From Candidatus Kuenenia stuttgartensis (GTDB lineage: Bacteria; Gemmatimonadota; Gemmatimonadetes; Gemmatimonadales; Gemmatimonadaceae), in NCBI GenBank assembly GCA_943330235.2, contig CALQGY020000018.1, positions 1 to 43,234 on the forward strand: 43,234 bases of DNA, given 5' to 3'. This document shows, piece after piece, positions 32,322 through 39,779 of this stretch. Numbering within the stretch: the first letter of the stretch is position 1; every line of letters starts with the position of its first letter. The notes under the pieces were generated by a model, which saw only the letters and a program-made list of their open reading frames with translations, was not told the DNA's origin and searched no databases. Position numbers and translations under genes: made by a program.

Positions 32322-32974
32322 GCACGCCCCCGATCCCCATCGTGGTCTACGGCACCGGTGGTCATGGACGTGAAACGATGCTGCTCATCGACGCCATGAT
32401 CGCGTCGGGCGCGCCCTTTGAGGTGCTGGGGTACCTCACCGATGACGTCGCGCTGCACGGCACGCAGGTGGGCACCGTGCCCGTGCTGGGCGACGCCTCC
32501 GTGCTGGCCGCGCGCGCCGGCGAGATCGACGTGGCTATGGGGATTGGCAACCCGCGTACGCGTCGGGCGATTGTCGAGCGACTTCGCGGTCAGGCGCGCG
32601 CCTTTCCCGTGCTCGTCCACCCGTCGGTGCCACGTTTTGATCGCGTCACCGTGGGCGAGGGCACCCAGCTGCACGCGGGCACGATTCTCACCACGGATAT
32701 CGTGCTTGGAGCGTTCGTGATTCTCAATCGTCATGTGGATGTGAGTCACGATTGCCGCGTCTCCGACTGGGCCACGCTGGCACCGGCCGTGACGCTGACG
32801 GGAGGAGTGTCCGTGGGCGAGGGGGCCGATCTCGGCGCGCGAGCGACGTGTATCCCACGAGTGCGCGTGGGCGATTGGAGTGTGATTGGTGCCGGCGCCG
32901 TAGTTACGCGCGATATTCCCGATGGTGTCACCGCGGTTGGCGTTCCCGCTCGTTCACTTGGTAAGGTTTCCTGA
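32318..32974 (+). CDS. PglD/NeuD-type sugar O/N-acetyltransferase
   Basis: A 218-residue enzyme with an N-terminal Rossmann-like UDP-sugar-binding part (VVYGTGGHGRETMLLI) and a C-terminal left-handed beta-helix of hexapeptide repeats (for example VTVGEGTQLHAGTILTTD, VSVGEGADLGARA, VRVGDWSVIGAGAVVTRDIPDG). The catalytic His is expected in NRHVDVSHDC. In PglD the enzyme N-acetylates the C4 amine of a UDP-4-amino sugar, fitting its place between the phosphoglycosyl transferase and the aminotransferase. The ATG overlaps the previous stop by four bases. Confidence 0.92.
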   Translation: MSTPPIPIVVYGTGGHGRETMLLIDAMIASGAPFEVLGYLTDDVALHGTQVGTVPVLGDASVLAARAGEIDVAMGIGNPRTRRAIVERLRGQARAFPVLVHPSVPRFDRVTVGEGTQLHAGTILTTDIVLGAFVILNRHVDVSHDCRVSDWATLAPAVTLTGGVSVGEGADLGARATCIPRVRVGDWSVIGAGAVVTRDIPDGVTAVGVPARSLGKVS

Positions 32975-32975
32975 G

Positions 32976-34166
32976 ATGACTGCTCGCATCTTCCTGTCTC
33001 CGCCGCATCTGGGCGATGATGAACTGGCGCTGGTCACCGAGGCCTTCCGCACCAACTGGATTGCCCCTGTCGGACCGCACGTTGATGCCTTCGAACGCGA
33101 GATCGCGGCGTACGTCGACACGCCGCACGCGGTGGCGCTGAGTTCGGGGACCGCGGCGCTGCACATGGCGCTGGTGGCCTTGGGCATCGGCGAGGGGGAT
33201 GCGGTGTGGGTGAGCACGCTCACCTTTGCGGCCAGCGCCTTTCCCATTCGCTACGTCGGTGCCACGCCGGTGTTCGTGGATAGCGCGCGCGATACGTGGA
33301 ACATGGACCCGGCGTTACTGGCTGAAGCGCTTGATGACGCGGCCATGCGTGAGACGCTGCCGCGCGCTGTGGTCGTCGTGCATCTGTACGGACAGTGCGC
33401 CGACATGGATCCGATTGTCGAGGCCTGTGCGCGCCACGGGGTGCTGCTCATTGAGGACGCCGCTGAAGCGCTTGGCGCGAAATACAAGGGACGCGCGGCC
33501 GGCACGTTCGGTGACGTTGGCTTCTATTCGTTCAACGGCAACAAGATCATCACCACGTCCGGCGGCGGTATGCTCGTCACGCGGCACGACGACGTCGCGA
33601 CGCGCGTGCGCTACCTCGCCACGCAGGCCCGAGAGCCTGTGTCGCACTACGAGCACGCGCACATCGGCTACAACTATCGGCTCAGCAACGTGCTCGCCGG
33701 GATCGGTCGCGGACAATTGCGCGTGCTGGAGCAGCGCGTCGCATCGCGGCGTGCGGTGTTCGCGCGCTACGTGGACGGATTGCGTGATCTGCCAGGCCTG
33801 TCGTTCATGCCGGAAGCGACCTTCGATTCCGACGAGAGCCGCGCCAACCGTTGGCTCACGGTGATCACGCTTGACCGCCACGACTTCGGCAGCGATCCGG
33901 AAACGGTGCGGCTGGCGCTCGAGGCCCTGAACATCGAGTCACGGCCGGTCTGGAAACCCATGCATCAGCAGCCGGTCTTCCGGCGCGGCGATTCGATTGG
34001 TGGCAGCATCGCGGACGATCTCTTCGCGCACGGCCTCTGCTTACCCAGCGGATCGTCGCTCACGACCGCCGATCAGGACCGGGTCATTGCCGCCGTTCGG
34101 GCCGCGTGCCGACCGCCACTCACCGCGTCGCATCGTACCGAACAGGGCGAGCTCTCGGCCGTCTAA
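32976..34166 (+). CDS. DegT/DnrJ/EryC1/StrS aminotransferase (PglE-like)
   Basis: A 396-residue PLP enzyme that should aminate a UDP-4-keto-6-deoxy sugar using glutamate. The cofactor lysine is Lys190 in [15 protein letters not shown]; other signatures are [21 protein letters not shown] and [27 protein letters not shown] is typical of the PglE/PseC-like branch. It begins one base after the acetyltransferase stop. The 4,6-dehydratase that makes its substrate (PglF-type) is not in the window. It is the last gene of the operon; a 15-bp repeat follows. Confidence 0.93.
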   Translation: MTARIFLSPPHLGDDELALVTEAFRTNWIAPVGPHVDAFEREIAAYVDTPHAVALSSGTAALHMALVALGIGEGDAVWVSTLTFAASAFPIRYVGATPVFVDSARDTWNMDPALLAEALDDAAMRETLPRAVVVVHLYGQCADMDPIVEACARHGVLLIEDAAEALGAKYKGRAAGTFGDVGFYSFNGNKIITTSGGGMLVTRHDDVATRVRYLATQAREPVSHYEHAHIGYNYRLSNVLAGIGRGQLRVLEQRVASRRAVFARYVDGLRDLPGLSFMPEATFDSDESRANRWLTVITLDRHDFGSDPETVRLALEALNIESRPVWKPMHQQPVFRRGDSIGGSIADDLFAHGLCLPSGSSLTTADQDRVIAAVRAACRPPLTASHRTEQGELSAV

Positions 34167-34184
34167 GGCACGGCGGCCGCGCGC

Positions 34185-34313
34185 CTCGCTGCTGCGCCCC
34201 TCGCTGCTGCGCCCCTCGCTGCTGCGCCCCTCGCTGCTGCGCCCCTCGCTGCTGCGCCCCTCGCTGCTGCGCCCCTCGCTGCTGCGCCCCTCGCTGCTGC
34301 GCGCGTCGCTGCT
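34185..34313. repeat. 15-bp tandem repeat, about 8.5 copies, between convergent genes
   Basis: Seven identical CTCGCTGCTGCGCCC units, an eighth ending GCGCGC, and a partial ninth. It occupies the gap between the aminotransferase stop and the stop of the convergent gene, whose last codons it touches. Because 15 is a multiple of three it is open in several frames on both strands, so loss of either stop codon would append a repetitive tail. Confidence 0.97.
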
Positions 34314-35175
34314 ACCAGTACAGCCCGACGGAACGCACACCATCGGCGCGCATGACCAGCGCGGGGCCGGGCAACCGGACTTCGTGCAGGACGTGCTTGA
34401 CGCGACGCCAGACGGGATTGGATCCCGGCAAACGCTCGGCGTCGAGGTCGAGGCCCAGCACGTAGTCGCTGGTGGCGCCATGCCCGTAGGCCCGACGCCC
34501 GAGGGAGACGCGCACCGGCGCCGGCCAAGCCTTGGCGAGCGACGTCGGCATCATGTCATGCACGCTGGCCGACAGCCACACGGTCTGATTGGCGTAGTTC
34601 GTCAGCGCACCACGCATCCCCTGCGCGCCGGTGAACGCCGCCGGGGCGACCGAGAACGTAGGGGTCAGATGCCGGAGCGCCGGGACGTACGCCTGCGCGA
34701 CCGCATAGCCAGCACCCATCGCGTCCACGGCGAGGTCTACGCGGCTGAAGCCGTTGTACCAGCCGTCGGAGACTTCTTTCGCCAAGCCAAGGGCCAACGC
34801 CGCGCCCGCGCCGCGGAGTGCGCCAAGGCGCCGCGAGGTGGACGACAGACAGCCCATGCCGCCGAGATTGCGCGCCATGTGGTATGAGCCCAGTCCGTGC
34901 AGATGCGAGCTGGGGTCGGCGAGTACGGCAGCGCGATTGGGCTCCTGCGCCATGTGCCAGGCGCCTTCATGCCGCATCGAGTCGTATTCAATCCCGGTGG
35001 CGATGGCCGCCGCAGCGGCCTGCAGCCCGACGCGGGACACCGTAATGGACGCGGCGCAGTCGGTCCGCTGGGCCAGCAGGGACGACGGCGCGCCGAGGAG
35101 CGAGGCCACGATGACGATGGCGGTCACGACGCTGCGCGGCGTTACTGCCTGCCGATTCCGCTGGATCGCCCGCAT
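34312..35175 (-). CDS. Exported DUF2279-like envelope protein
   Basis: A 287-residue protein with an N-terminal signal (hydrophobic residues about 16-35, AQR cleavage region). The middle segment, [16 protein letters not shown] followed by [19 protein letters not shown], follows the pattern of DUF2279/YfiM-type envelope proteins, which have KE, D and an acidic later helix at those positions; the preceding [15 protein letters not shown] also fits. The function of that family is unknown. The ATG has GTGGAG upstream. It lies convergent to the polysaccharide operon and has its own sigma-54 type promoter, so it may take part in the same process, but that is inference. Confidence 0.7.
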   Translation of the reverse strand: MRAIQRNRQAVTPRSVVTAIVIVASLLGAPSSLLAQRTDCAASITVSRVGLQAAAAAIATGIEYDSMRHEGAWHMAQEPNRAAVLADPSSHLHGLGSYHMARNLGGMGCLSSTSRRLGALRGAGAALALGLAKEVSDGWYNGFSRVDLAVDAMGAGYAVAQAYVPALRHLTPTFSVAPAAFTGAQGMRGALTNYANQTVWLSASVHDMMPTSLAKAWPAPVRVSLGRRAYGHGATSDYVLGLDLDAERLPGSNPVWRRVKHVLHEVRLPGPALVMRADGVRSVGLYW

Positions 35176-35235
35176 GTCGTCTCCACTGAGGTCGCGTCTG
35201 CGAGATACTCCTCGCCCCGTTACTCGGGAGGAACC

Positions 35236-35250
35236 GCAATGGTTGTGCCA
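35236..35250 (-). promoter_or_regulatory. Sigma-54 type (-24/-12) promoter, perfect core
   Basis: Minus-strand TGGCAC-AACCA-TTGC matches the RpoN core exactly. Transcription would start near 35224, about 50 bases before the ATG of the DUF2279-like gene. A small inverted repeat GTCAC-CAGT-GTGAC at 35268-35281 lies just upstream. The rest of the 303-bp gap (35176-35478) shows no gene that I can support. Confidence 0.7.
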
Positions 35251-35478
35251 GCCACGTGTCGGAAGTGGTCACCAGTGTGACGGCGCGTGCGGCCCCCTGG
35301 GCCGAACAGCGCGATGCCTAGAGAATGACAGCGGCAGGAGCCGGCAGCGTGACGAATGTGCCGCTGGCGTGACGCTCGCCGAACGCCTCGCGAGCCCCGC
35401 CCGCGGCCATCCGGGCGACAGGCCAACGGATAGCGGCTCCGACCGCGCACCGATGCTACAACGTGTGGCGCACGCGCC

Positions 35479-36204
35479 TCACTTCGGTGTCGTTTTCAGA
35501 GTCCCGCGCGCAACCACCGCAAAGCCCACCAGAAACACGAGCGCGAAGCCGAACCACTGCATGGCGTACGACTGGTGGGGGCCTTCGCTCAGCGACGGGG
35601 GCGGGACTCGCGCCGGGCGCACGACATCACGCGTGACGGTATCCCCGAGCGCCAGCAGCACGACGGGGAGCAGCGGGCGCCCCACCATGGCCTGCAGGGT
35701 GTCGCGATCCAGCAAGCGTAGCGCCCGTGCCGACGTGGGCGAGCGCACCGCCCCCTGTTGCGGGGGCGGATAGGCCGTGACCAGCGCGTCAATGGTGAGC
35801 GTGTCGCCCTCACGAGCTTTGTCGAAGTCCACGGTTCGGCCATCGGCGGCGGCGAGGAAGCCTCGCAGCAGCAGCACAGCGGTATCCCCCCATCCCGGAT
35901 CGATCGGGCGCAACGGCGTCAGCAGATAGACACCAGGCGCGCCCGACTGCGAGCGCGACGACTGCACCATCTCGTGCTCATAGTCGGCGACCGCGTGCAT
36001 CGTCACGCGATGCCAGTGGGTGGCACTGGTATCGCTCTGGCGAAGCGCCGACATGCTCAGCGCAGGAAGCGTCCCACGCGCGAGCACCAGCGCATTCTTG
36101 GCGCGACGCTGTGACAGCCGCTCGAGTTGCCAGAACCCCAAGCGCACGCACAGCGCCACCGCACACGCGGCCAACAGCCCAAACAAGAACAGACGCTTTT
36201 TCAT
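35479..36204 (-). CDS. SURF1 family cytochrome oxidase assembly protein
   Basis: A 241-residue inner-membrane protein assisting heme-copper oxidase assembly. The family pattern is complete: N-terminal helix followed by RLGFWQLERLSQR, VYLLTPLRPIDPGWGDTAVLLLRGF in the periplasmic domain (read as two adjoining motifs), and the C-terminal SEGPHQSYAMQWFGFA leading into the second helix. Length is normal. Its ATG overlaps the stop of the branching-enzyme gene (ATGA), an unexpected partner; no other oxidase gene is in the window. Confidence 0.92.
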   Translation of the reverse strand: MKKRLFLFGLLAACAVALCVRLGFWQLERLSQRRAKNALVLARGTLPALSMSALRQSDTSATHWHRVTMHAVADYEHEMVQSSRSQSGAPGVYLLTPLRPIDPGWGDTAVLLLRGFLAAADGRTVDFDKAREGDTLTIDALVTAYPPPQQGAVRSPTSARALRLLDRDTLQAMVGRPLLPVVLLALGDTVTRDVVRPARVPPPSLSEGPHQSYAMQWFGFALVFLVGFAVVARGTLKTTPK

Positions 36205-38876
36205 GCGATCAGATCGGTAGCAGAACGCGTGGGCAACAACGCCTCCGCAGTGGATGGCTTGCCCTTCTTCGGCCTCGCCTTCGTCTTCGCCTTCGGCTTC
36301 GTCTTCGGCTTCGTCTTCGTCTTCGGCTTCGGCTTCGTCTTCGCCTTCATCTTCGCCTTCTCCTCAGCCTTGGCTCTCGCCTTCGCTTTCGCCTTAGCCT
36401 TCGCCTTGGCTTTCGCCTTACTCACACTATCCTGCGCCACCGGCACCAACGCCGCCTCAGCGCCCTCCCCAAGCACCGTCTCCGCTCGCGTCGCCACACC
36501 CACCGGACGTCGCGGCCGCGCCGGAAGCAGTGGCCCGCGCGATGCAGAAACCGGCGCCTCCGCAGAACCCGACGGCGACGGCAACCGCGGCGGTCGCTTC
36601 GCGCGCACGCCGTCCGCCAACGCCATCGGATGCTCGCTCATGCGCACACCCTCCTCGGGCAGCAACACCAGCATCGCCAACGGCGGCAACGTGATCGTGA
36701 GCGACTGCGGAAATCCGTGATACGCCTCCGCGCCGGTCTCCACGGCAGCATCGGTGACATAGCCGCTGCCGCCGAATTCGGGCGCATCGCTGTTCAGGGC
36801 CAACCGGTAACGTCCCGCCATCGGCGCCCCAATGCGATAATCGTCGCGGGGCACCGGCGTCAGGTTCATCACGATGATCGCGTGCGACGAGCCGTCAAAC
36901 CGCGCGTACGAGAGGACCGACTGCTCCTTGTCCGCCACGTCGATCCACGCGAATCCTGATGGATCGTGATCATGACGCCAGAAGCACGAGGACGCCCCGT
37001 AGAGCGCACCCGCGGCGGCGACGAACGACTCCAGGCCGCGGCGGCTCGGATCGTCGAGCAGCTCCCACTCGAGGCTCACGTCGTGATTCCACTCGCGCCA
37101 TGACCCCAGTTCAACGCCCATGAAGAACAGCGATTTACCAGGGCGCGTGATGGAGTACCCAATGAGCGTGCGCAGATTCGCGAGGCGCTGCCACTCATCG
37201 CCCGGCATCTTGCGCAACAACGATCCCTTGAGGTGCACGACTTCATCGTGCGACAACGGATTCACAAATCGCTCGCTGTACTCATACATCATCGCGAACG
37301 TCAGCTTGTCGTGCGCACCCTTCCGGAAGAACGGGTCGACCTTGTAGTAGTCGAGGGTGTCGTGCATCCACCCCATGTTCCACTTGAAGGTGAAGCCCAA
37401 TCCGCCATCGGCAATGGGGTGCGTGACCTTAGGCCACGTAGTGCTTTCCTCAGCAATGGTCACCACACCCTGGTGCAGTGCATGCACGGTGTGATTCAGC
37501 TGTTTGAGGAACGCGACCGCTTCGAGATTCTCGCGCCCGCCGTGACGGTTGCGAAGCCACTGCCCCGCCTCGCGGCCGTAGTCGAGATACAGCATCGATG
37601 CGACGGCATCGACGCGTAGGCCGTCGAGGTGAAACTCCTCGATCCAGAACAGCGCGTTCGCGAGCAGGAAATTGCGCACTTCATGACGCGCACAGTTGAA
37701 GATGTGCGTGCCCCACTCGGGATGATCACCAAGACGCGGATCTTCATGCTCGTAGCACGCCGTGCCGTCGAAGCGACGCAGCGCCCAGTCATCCTTGGGG
37801 AAATGCGCCGGCACCCAATCCAGCAGCACACCGACACCGGCCTGGTGCAGCGTGTCGACGAAAAACCGGAAATCATCCGGTGACCCGTGGCGCGACGTCG
37901 GCGCGAAATAGCCGCCCACCTGATAGCCCCACGACCCGCCGTACGGATGCTCCAGAATGGGCAGCAACTCCACGTGCGTGAAGCCCAGTCGATTGACATG
38001 GGCCGCCAGCAACGGCGCCAGTTCGCGATACGACAACTCGAGGCCGTCCGCCCCGCGACGCCATGAGGCCAGATGCACCTCGTACACGAGCATCGGTTCG
38101 GCGACCGGATCACTGTCCGCACGACGCGCCATCCAGTCGGCGTCGTTCCACGCGTAGGTACCGCGGCGCTCCACGATGGACGCATGCCCCGTGGACTGCT
38201 CCATCTTGAAAGCCAGCGGATCGGTCTTGACGCGAATGGCACCACCAGGCGCGCAGATCTCGAACTTATACAGCGCGCCGGTAGTCACGCCGGGGACAAA
38301 GATCTCAAAGACGCCGCTACTACCGAGGGCGCGCATGGGATGGGCATGACCATCCCATGCGTTGAACGGGCCCACCACCGACACCCGCAGCGCATTGGGC
38401 GCCCACACAGCGAAGGAAGTGCCCTCCACACCATCGATGACGCGCGGCTGTGCCCCCAGCTTCTCCCACAGCCGGAGATGTCGGCCCTCGCCGTAGAGAT
38501 GCAGATCGACATCGCCGAGCGTGGGCAGGAACCGATACGGATCGTCGAACGTGCGTTCGGTGCCGTCGCTGAACGCCGCGACCAACCGATACGCGAGCGG
38601 TAGCGTCTCGCCGGCGACAAACCGCACGAAGAGCGCATCCTGCACGCAGTCCATGGGGAGCCGTTCACCATTGAGTTCCATCCAGAGCTGCGTCGCCTTG
38701 GGCACGCGCGCGCGGATGACTACGCCGCTCACGCCATCAAGCGCCGCCGGATGCGCGCCGAGGACGTCATGCGGCGTGCGGAGCTCCCCGTGCAGCAGTG
38801 CCGAGATCGCGTCGCGCGGCACAAGCGCCACCGACGGACGAGCCTCCCCCGACCACGCGTTCTCCGAATCAGTCAT
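36201..38876 (-). CDS. glgB: 1,4-alpha-glucan branching enzyme with Lys/Ala/Pro-rich tail
   Basis: Introduces alpha-1,6 branches into glycogen. 891 residues against about 730 usual. Order: N-terminal beta module (about 25-125), CBM48 (about 130-225), GH13 barrel, C-terminal beta domain ending near 738. The nucleophile is Asp423 in GLRVDAVASM, the acid/base Glu476 in TIAEEST, and NPLSHDEVVH holds the third acidic residue. From about 740 a disordered tail begins; residues 820-870 are almost purely Lys with Ala, Pro, Thr and Arg, encoded by hexamer repeats. The tail is in frame before a normal end that couples to SURF1. The ATG has no leader: TAGCTT lies six bases upstream. Confidence 0.95.
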   Translation of the reverse strand: MTDSENAWSGEARPSVALVPRDAISALLHGELRTPHDVLGAHPAALDGVSGVVIRARVPKATQLWMELNGERLPMDCVQDALFVRFVAGETLPLAYRLVAAFSDGTERTFDDPYRFLPTLGDVDLHLYGEGRHLRLWEKLGAQPRVIDGVEGTSFAVWAPNALRVSVVGPFNAWDGHAHPMRALGSSGVFEIFVPGVTTGALYKFEICAPGGAIRVKTDPLAFKMEQSTGHASIVERRGTYAWNDADWMARRADSDPVAEPMLVYEVHLASWRRGADGLELSYRELAPLLAAHVNRLGFTHVELLPILEHPYGGSWGYQVGGYFAPTSRHGSPDDFRFFVDTLHQAGVGVLLDWVPAHFPKDDWALRRFDGTACYEHEDPRLGDHPEWGTHIFNCARHEVRNFLLANALFWIEEFHLDGLRVDAVASMLYLDYGREAGQWLRNRHGGRENLEAVAFLKQLNHTVHALHQGVVTIAEESTTWPKVTHPIADGGLGFTFKWNMGWMHDTLDYYKVDPFFRKGAHDKLTFAMMYEYSERFVNPLSHDEVVHLKGSLLRKMPGDEWQRLANLRTLIGYSITRPGKSLFFMGVELGSWREWNHDVSLEWELLDDPSRRGLESFVAAAGALYGASSCFWRHDHDPSGFAWIDVADKEQSVLSYARFDGSSHAIIVMNLTPVPRDDYRIGAPMAGRYRLALNSDAPEFGGSGYVTDAAVETGAEAYHGFPQSLTITLPPLAMLVLLPEEGVRMSEHPMALADGVRAKRPPRLPSPSGSAEAPVSASRGPLLPARPRRPVGVATRAETVLGEGAEAALVPVAQDSVSKAKAKAKAKAKAKARAKAEEKAKMKAKTKPKPKTKTKPKTKPKAKTKARPKKGKPSTAEALLPTRSATDLIA
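36259..36420 (-). repeat. 6/12-bp degenerate repeat encoding the GlgB tail
   Basis: Plus strand is a run of CTTCGNC-type hexamers (CTTCGG, CTTCGT, CTTCGC, CTTGGC); on the coding strand it gives alternating Lys codons with Ala, Thr or Pro. Purine/pyrimidine asymmetry is strong, with nearly all Lys codons AAG. Confidence 0.9.
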
Positions 38877-38882
38877 GGTGGA

Positions 38883-38888
38883 AAGCTA
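38883..38888 (-). promoter_or_regulatory. Candidate -10 box of glgB, implying a leaderless mRNA
   Basis: Minus-strand TAGCTT, then six bases (TCCACC), then ATG. A weak TTCGCA lies 16 bases upstream as a possible -35. The arrangement is the same as before RNase Z. Confidence 0.5.
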
Positions 38889-38956
38889 GCGCCCCTCGGG
38901 CGAATGCGAATTCCGAGACAGACGCCGACGCGAAGACGCACGAGATGGCGGCCGGC

Positions 38957-39772
38957 TCAGAACAACGTCGGCTGATCGCCAATGGTGTTCGGGTCCACCG
39001 TCTCGATGCCCAGACGCGACTGCAGCATGCGGACCGAGGCGGGACTGTGACCGGCGAAGTGATTGTTCACGAACCCGTACACGGTGCGGACCTGCGCCTG
39101 CAGCAGCGGCACCATCGCAGCCCACGCATCGAGCTCAGCGGAGCGGTCGACCTGCAGGTGCGAGTAATCGACGATGGACCGATCGGGGCCCATCCAGCGC
39201 AGATAGGCGAAATCCGCCGTCGGGCGCTCGCACAGTTTGAGCAGCCAGCCGCGTGGGATCCAGCGGCCGTCGCTGAGTGCGAGCGCAACGCCGTGCTCGC
39301 GCAGGAGCGTCATTGTTTCGGGCACCATCCAGCTGCGCTGACGGAATTCGATGGCAAACCGCACGTCCGTAGGCAGTTGCGGGAGGAACGCCGCCAGCGC
39401 CGAGCGCTCGGCCGGTGAGAAGTCCGGTCCGCACTGGATCAGAATGGGCCCCAGTCGCGGCCCTAGCTCGCGGACGCGTTCGACGAAGAGCTGCAGCACA
39501 CTGTCGGCGTCGACAAACCGCCGTTCGTGCGTGATCTCCTGCGGCAGCTTGAGCGCGAAGGTAAACGACTCGGGTGTGCGTGAGGCCCAGCCGCGCACGG
39601 TGCTGACCGGCGGAATCGCGTAGAAGGTAGAATCGACCTCGACGGTATCGAACGCACGCGCAAAGGTGCGCAGAAAGTCGGGCGCGCGCGTGCCGGGCGG
39701 ATAGAACGGTCCAACCCACGACGCGTAATTCCACCCCTGCGTTCCCAGCCGAAGTGCACCCAATGCCGTCAT
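38957..39772 (-). CDS. DUF72 (YecE family) protein
   Basis: A 271-residue TIM-barrel-like protein of the widespread DUF72 family, function unknown. Typical features are LGTQGWNYASWVGPFYPPGT at the start, VEVDSTFYAIPP, FALKLPQEITH, FAIEFRQRSW, and YLRWMGP with a late GFVNNHFAGHSP. The ATG at 39772 immediately precedes the conserved part and lies 7 bases after the upstream gene's stop; an open frame continues to 39961 inside that gene but is not conserved. Confidence 0.9.
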   Translation of the reverse strand: MTALGALRLGTQGWNYASWVGPFYPPGTRAPDFLRTFARAFDTVEVDSTFYAIPPVSTVRGWASRTPESFTFALKLPQEITHERRFVDADSVLQLFVERVRELGPRLGPILIQCGPDFSPAERSALAAFLPQLPTDVRFAIEFRQRSWMVPETMTLLREHGVALALSDGRWIPRGWLLKLCERPTADFAYLRWMGPDRSIVDYSHLQVDRSAELDAWAAMVPLLQAQVRTVYGFVNNHFAGHSPASVRMLQSRLGIETVDPNTIGDQPTLF

Positions 39773-39779
39773 CGGTCGA

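Noticed and set aside
34185-34313. Could the repeat array be a CRISPR?
   Set aside because: Units are 15 bp, head to tail with no unique spacers, and no cas gene is present. The same applies to the other arrays in the window.
34163-34528. Minus-strand and plus-strand frames rich in [10 protein letters not shown], RCCAP- or EGRSS-type repeats
   Set aside because: They are translations of the 15-bp noncoding repeat in unused frames; the adjacent genes end before it.
35176-35478. Search for a small gene in the gap between the DUF2279-like gene and SURF1
   Set aside because: No frame has a plausible start, ribosome site and composition; only the sigma-54 element and a short inverted repeat are supported.
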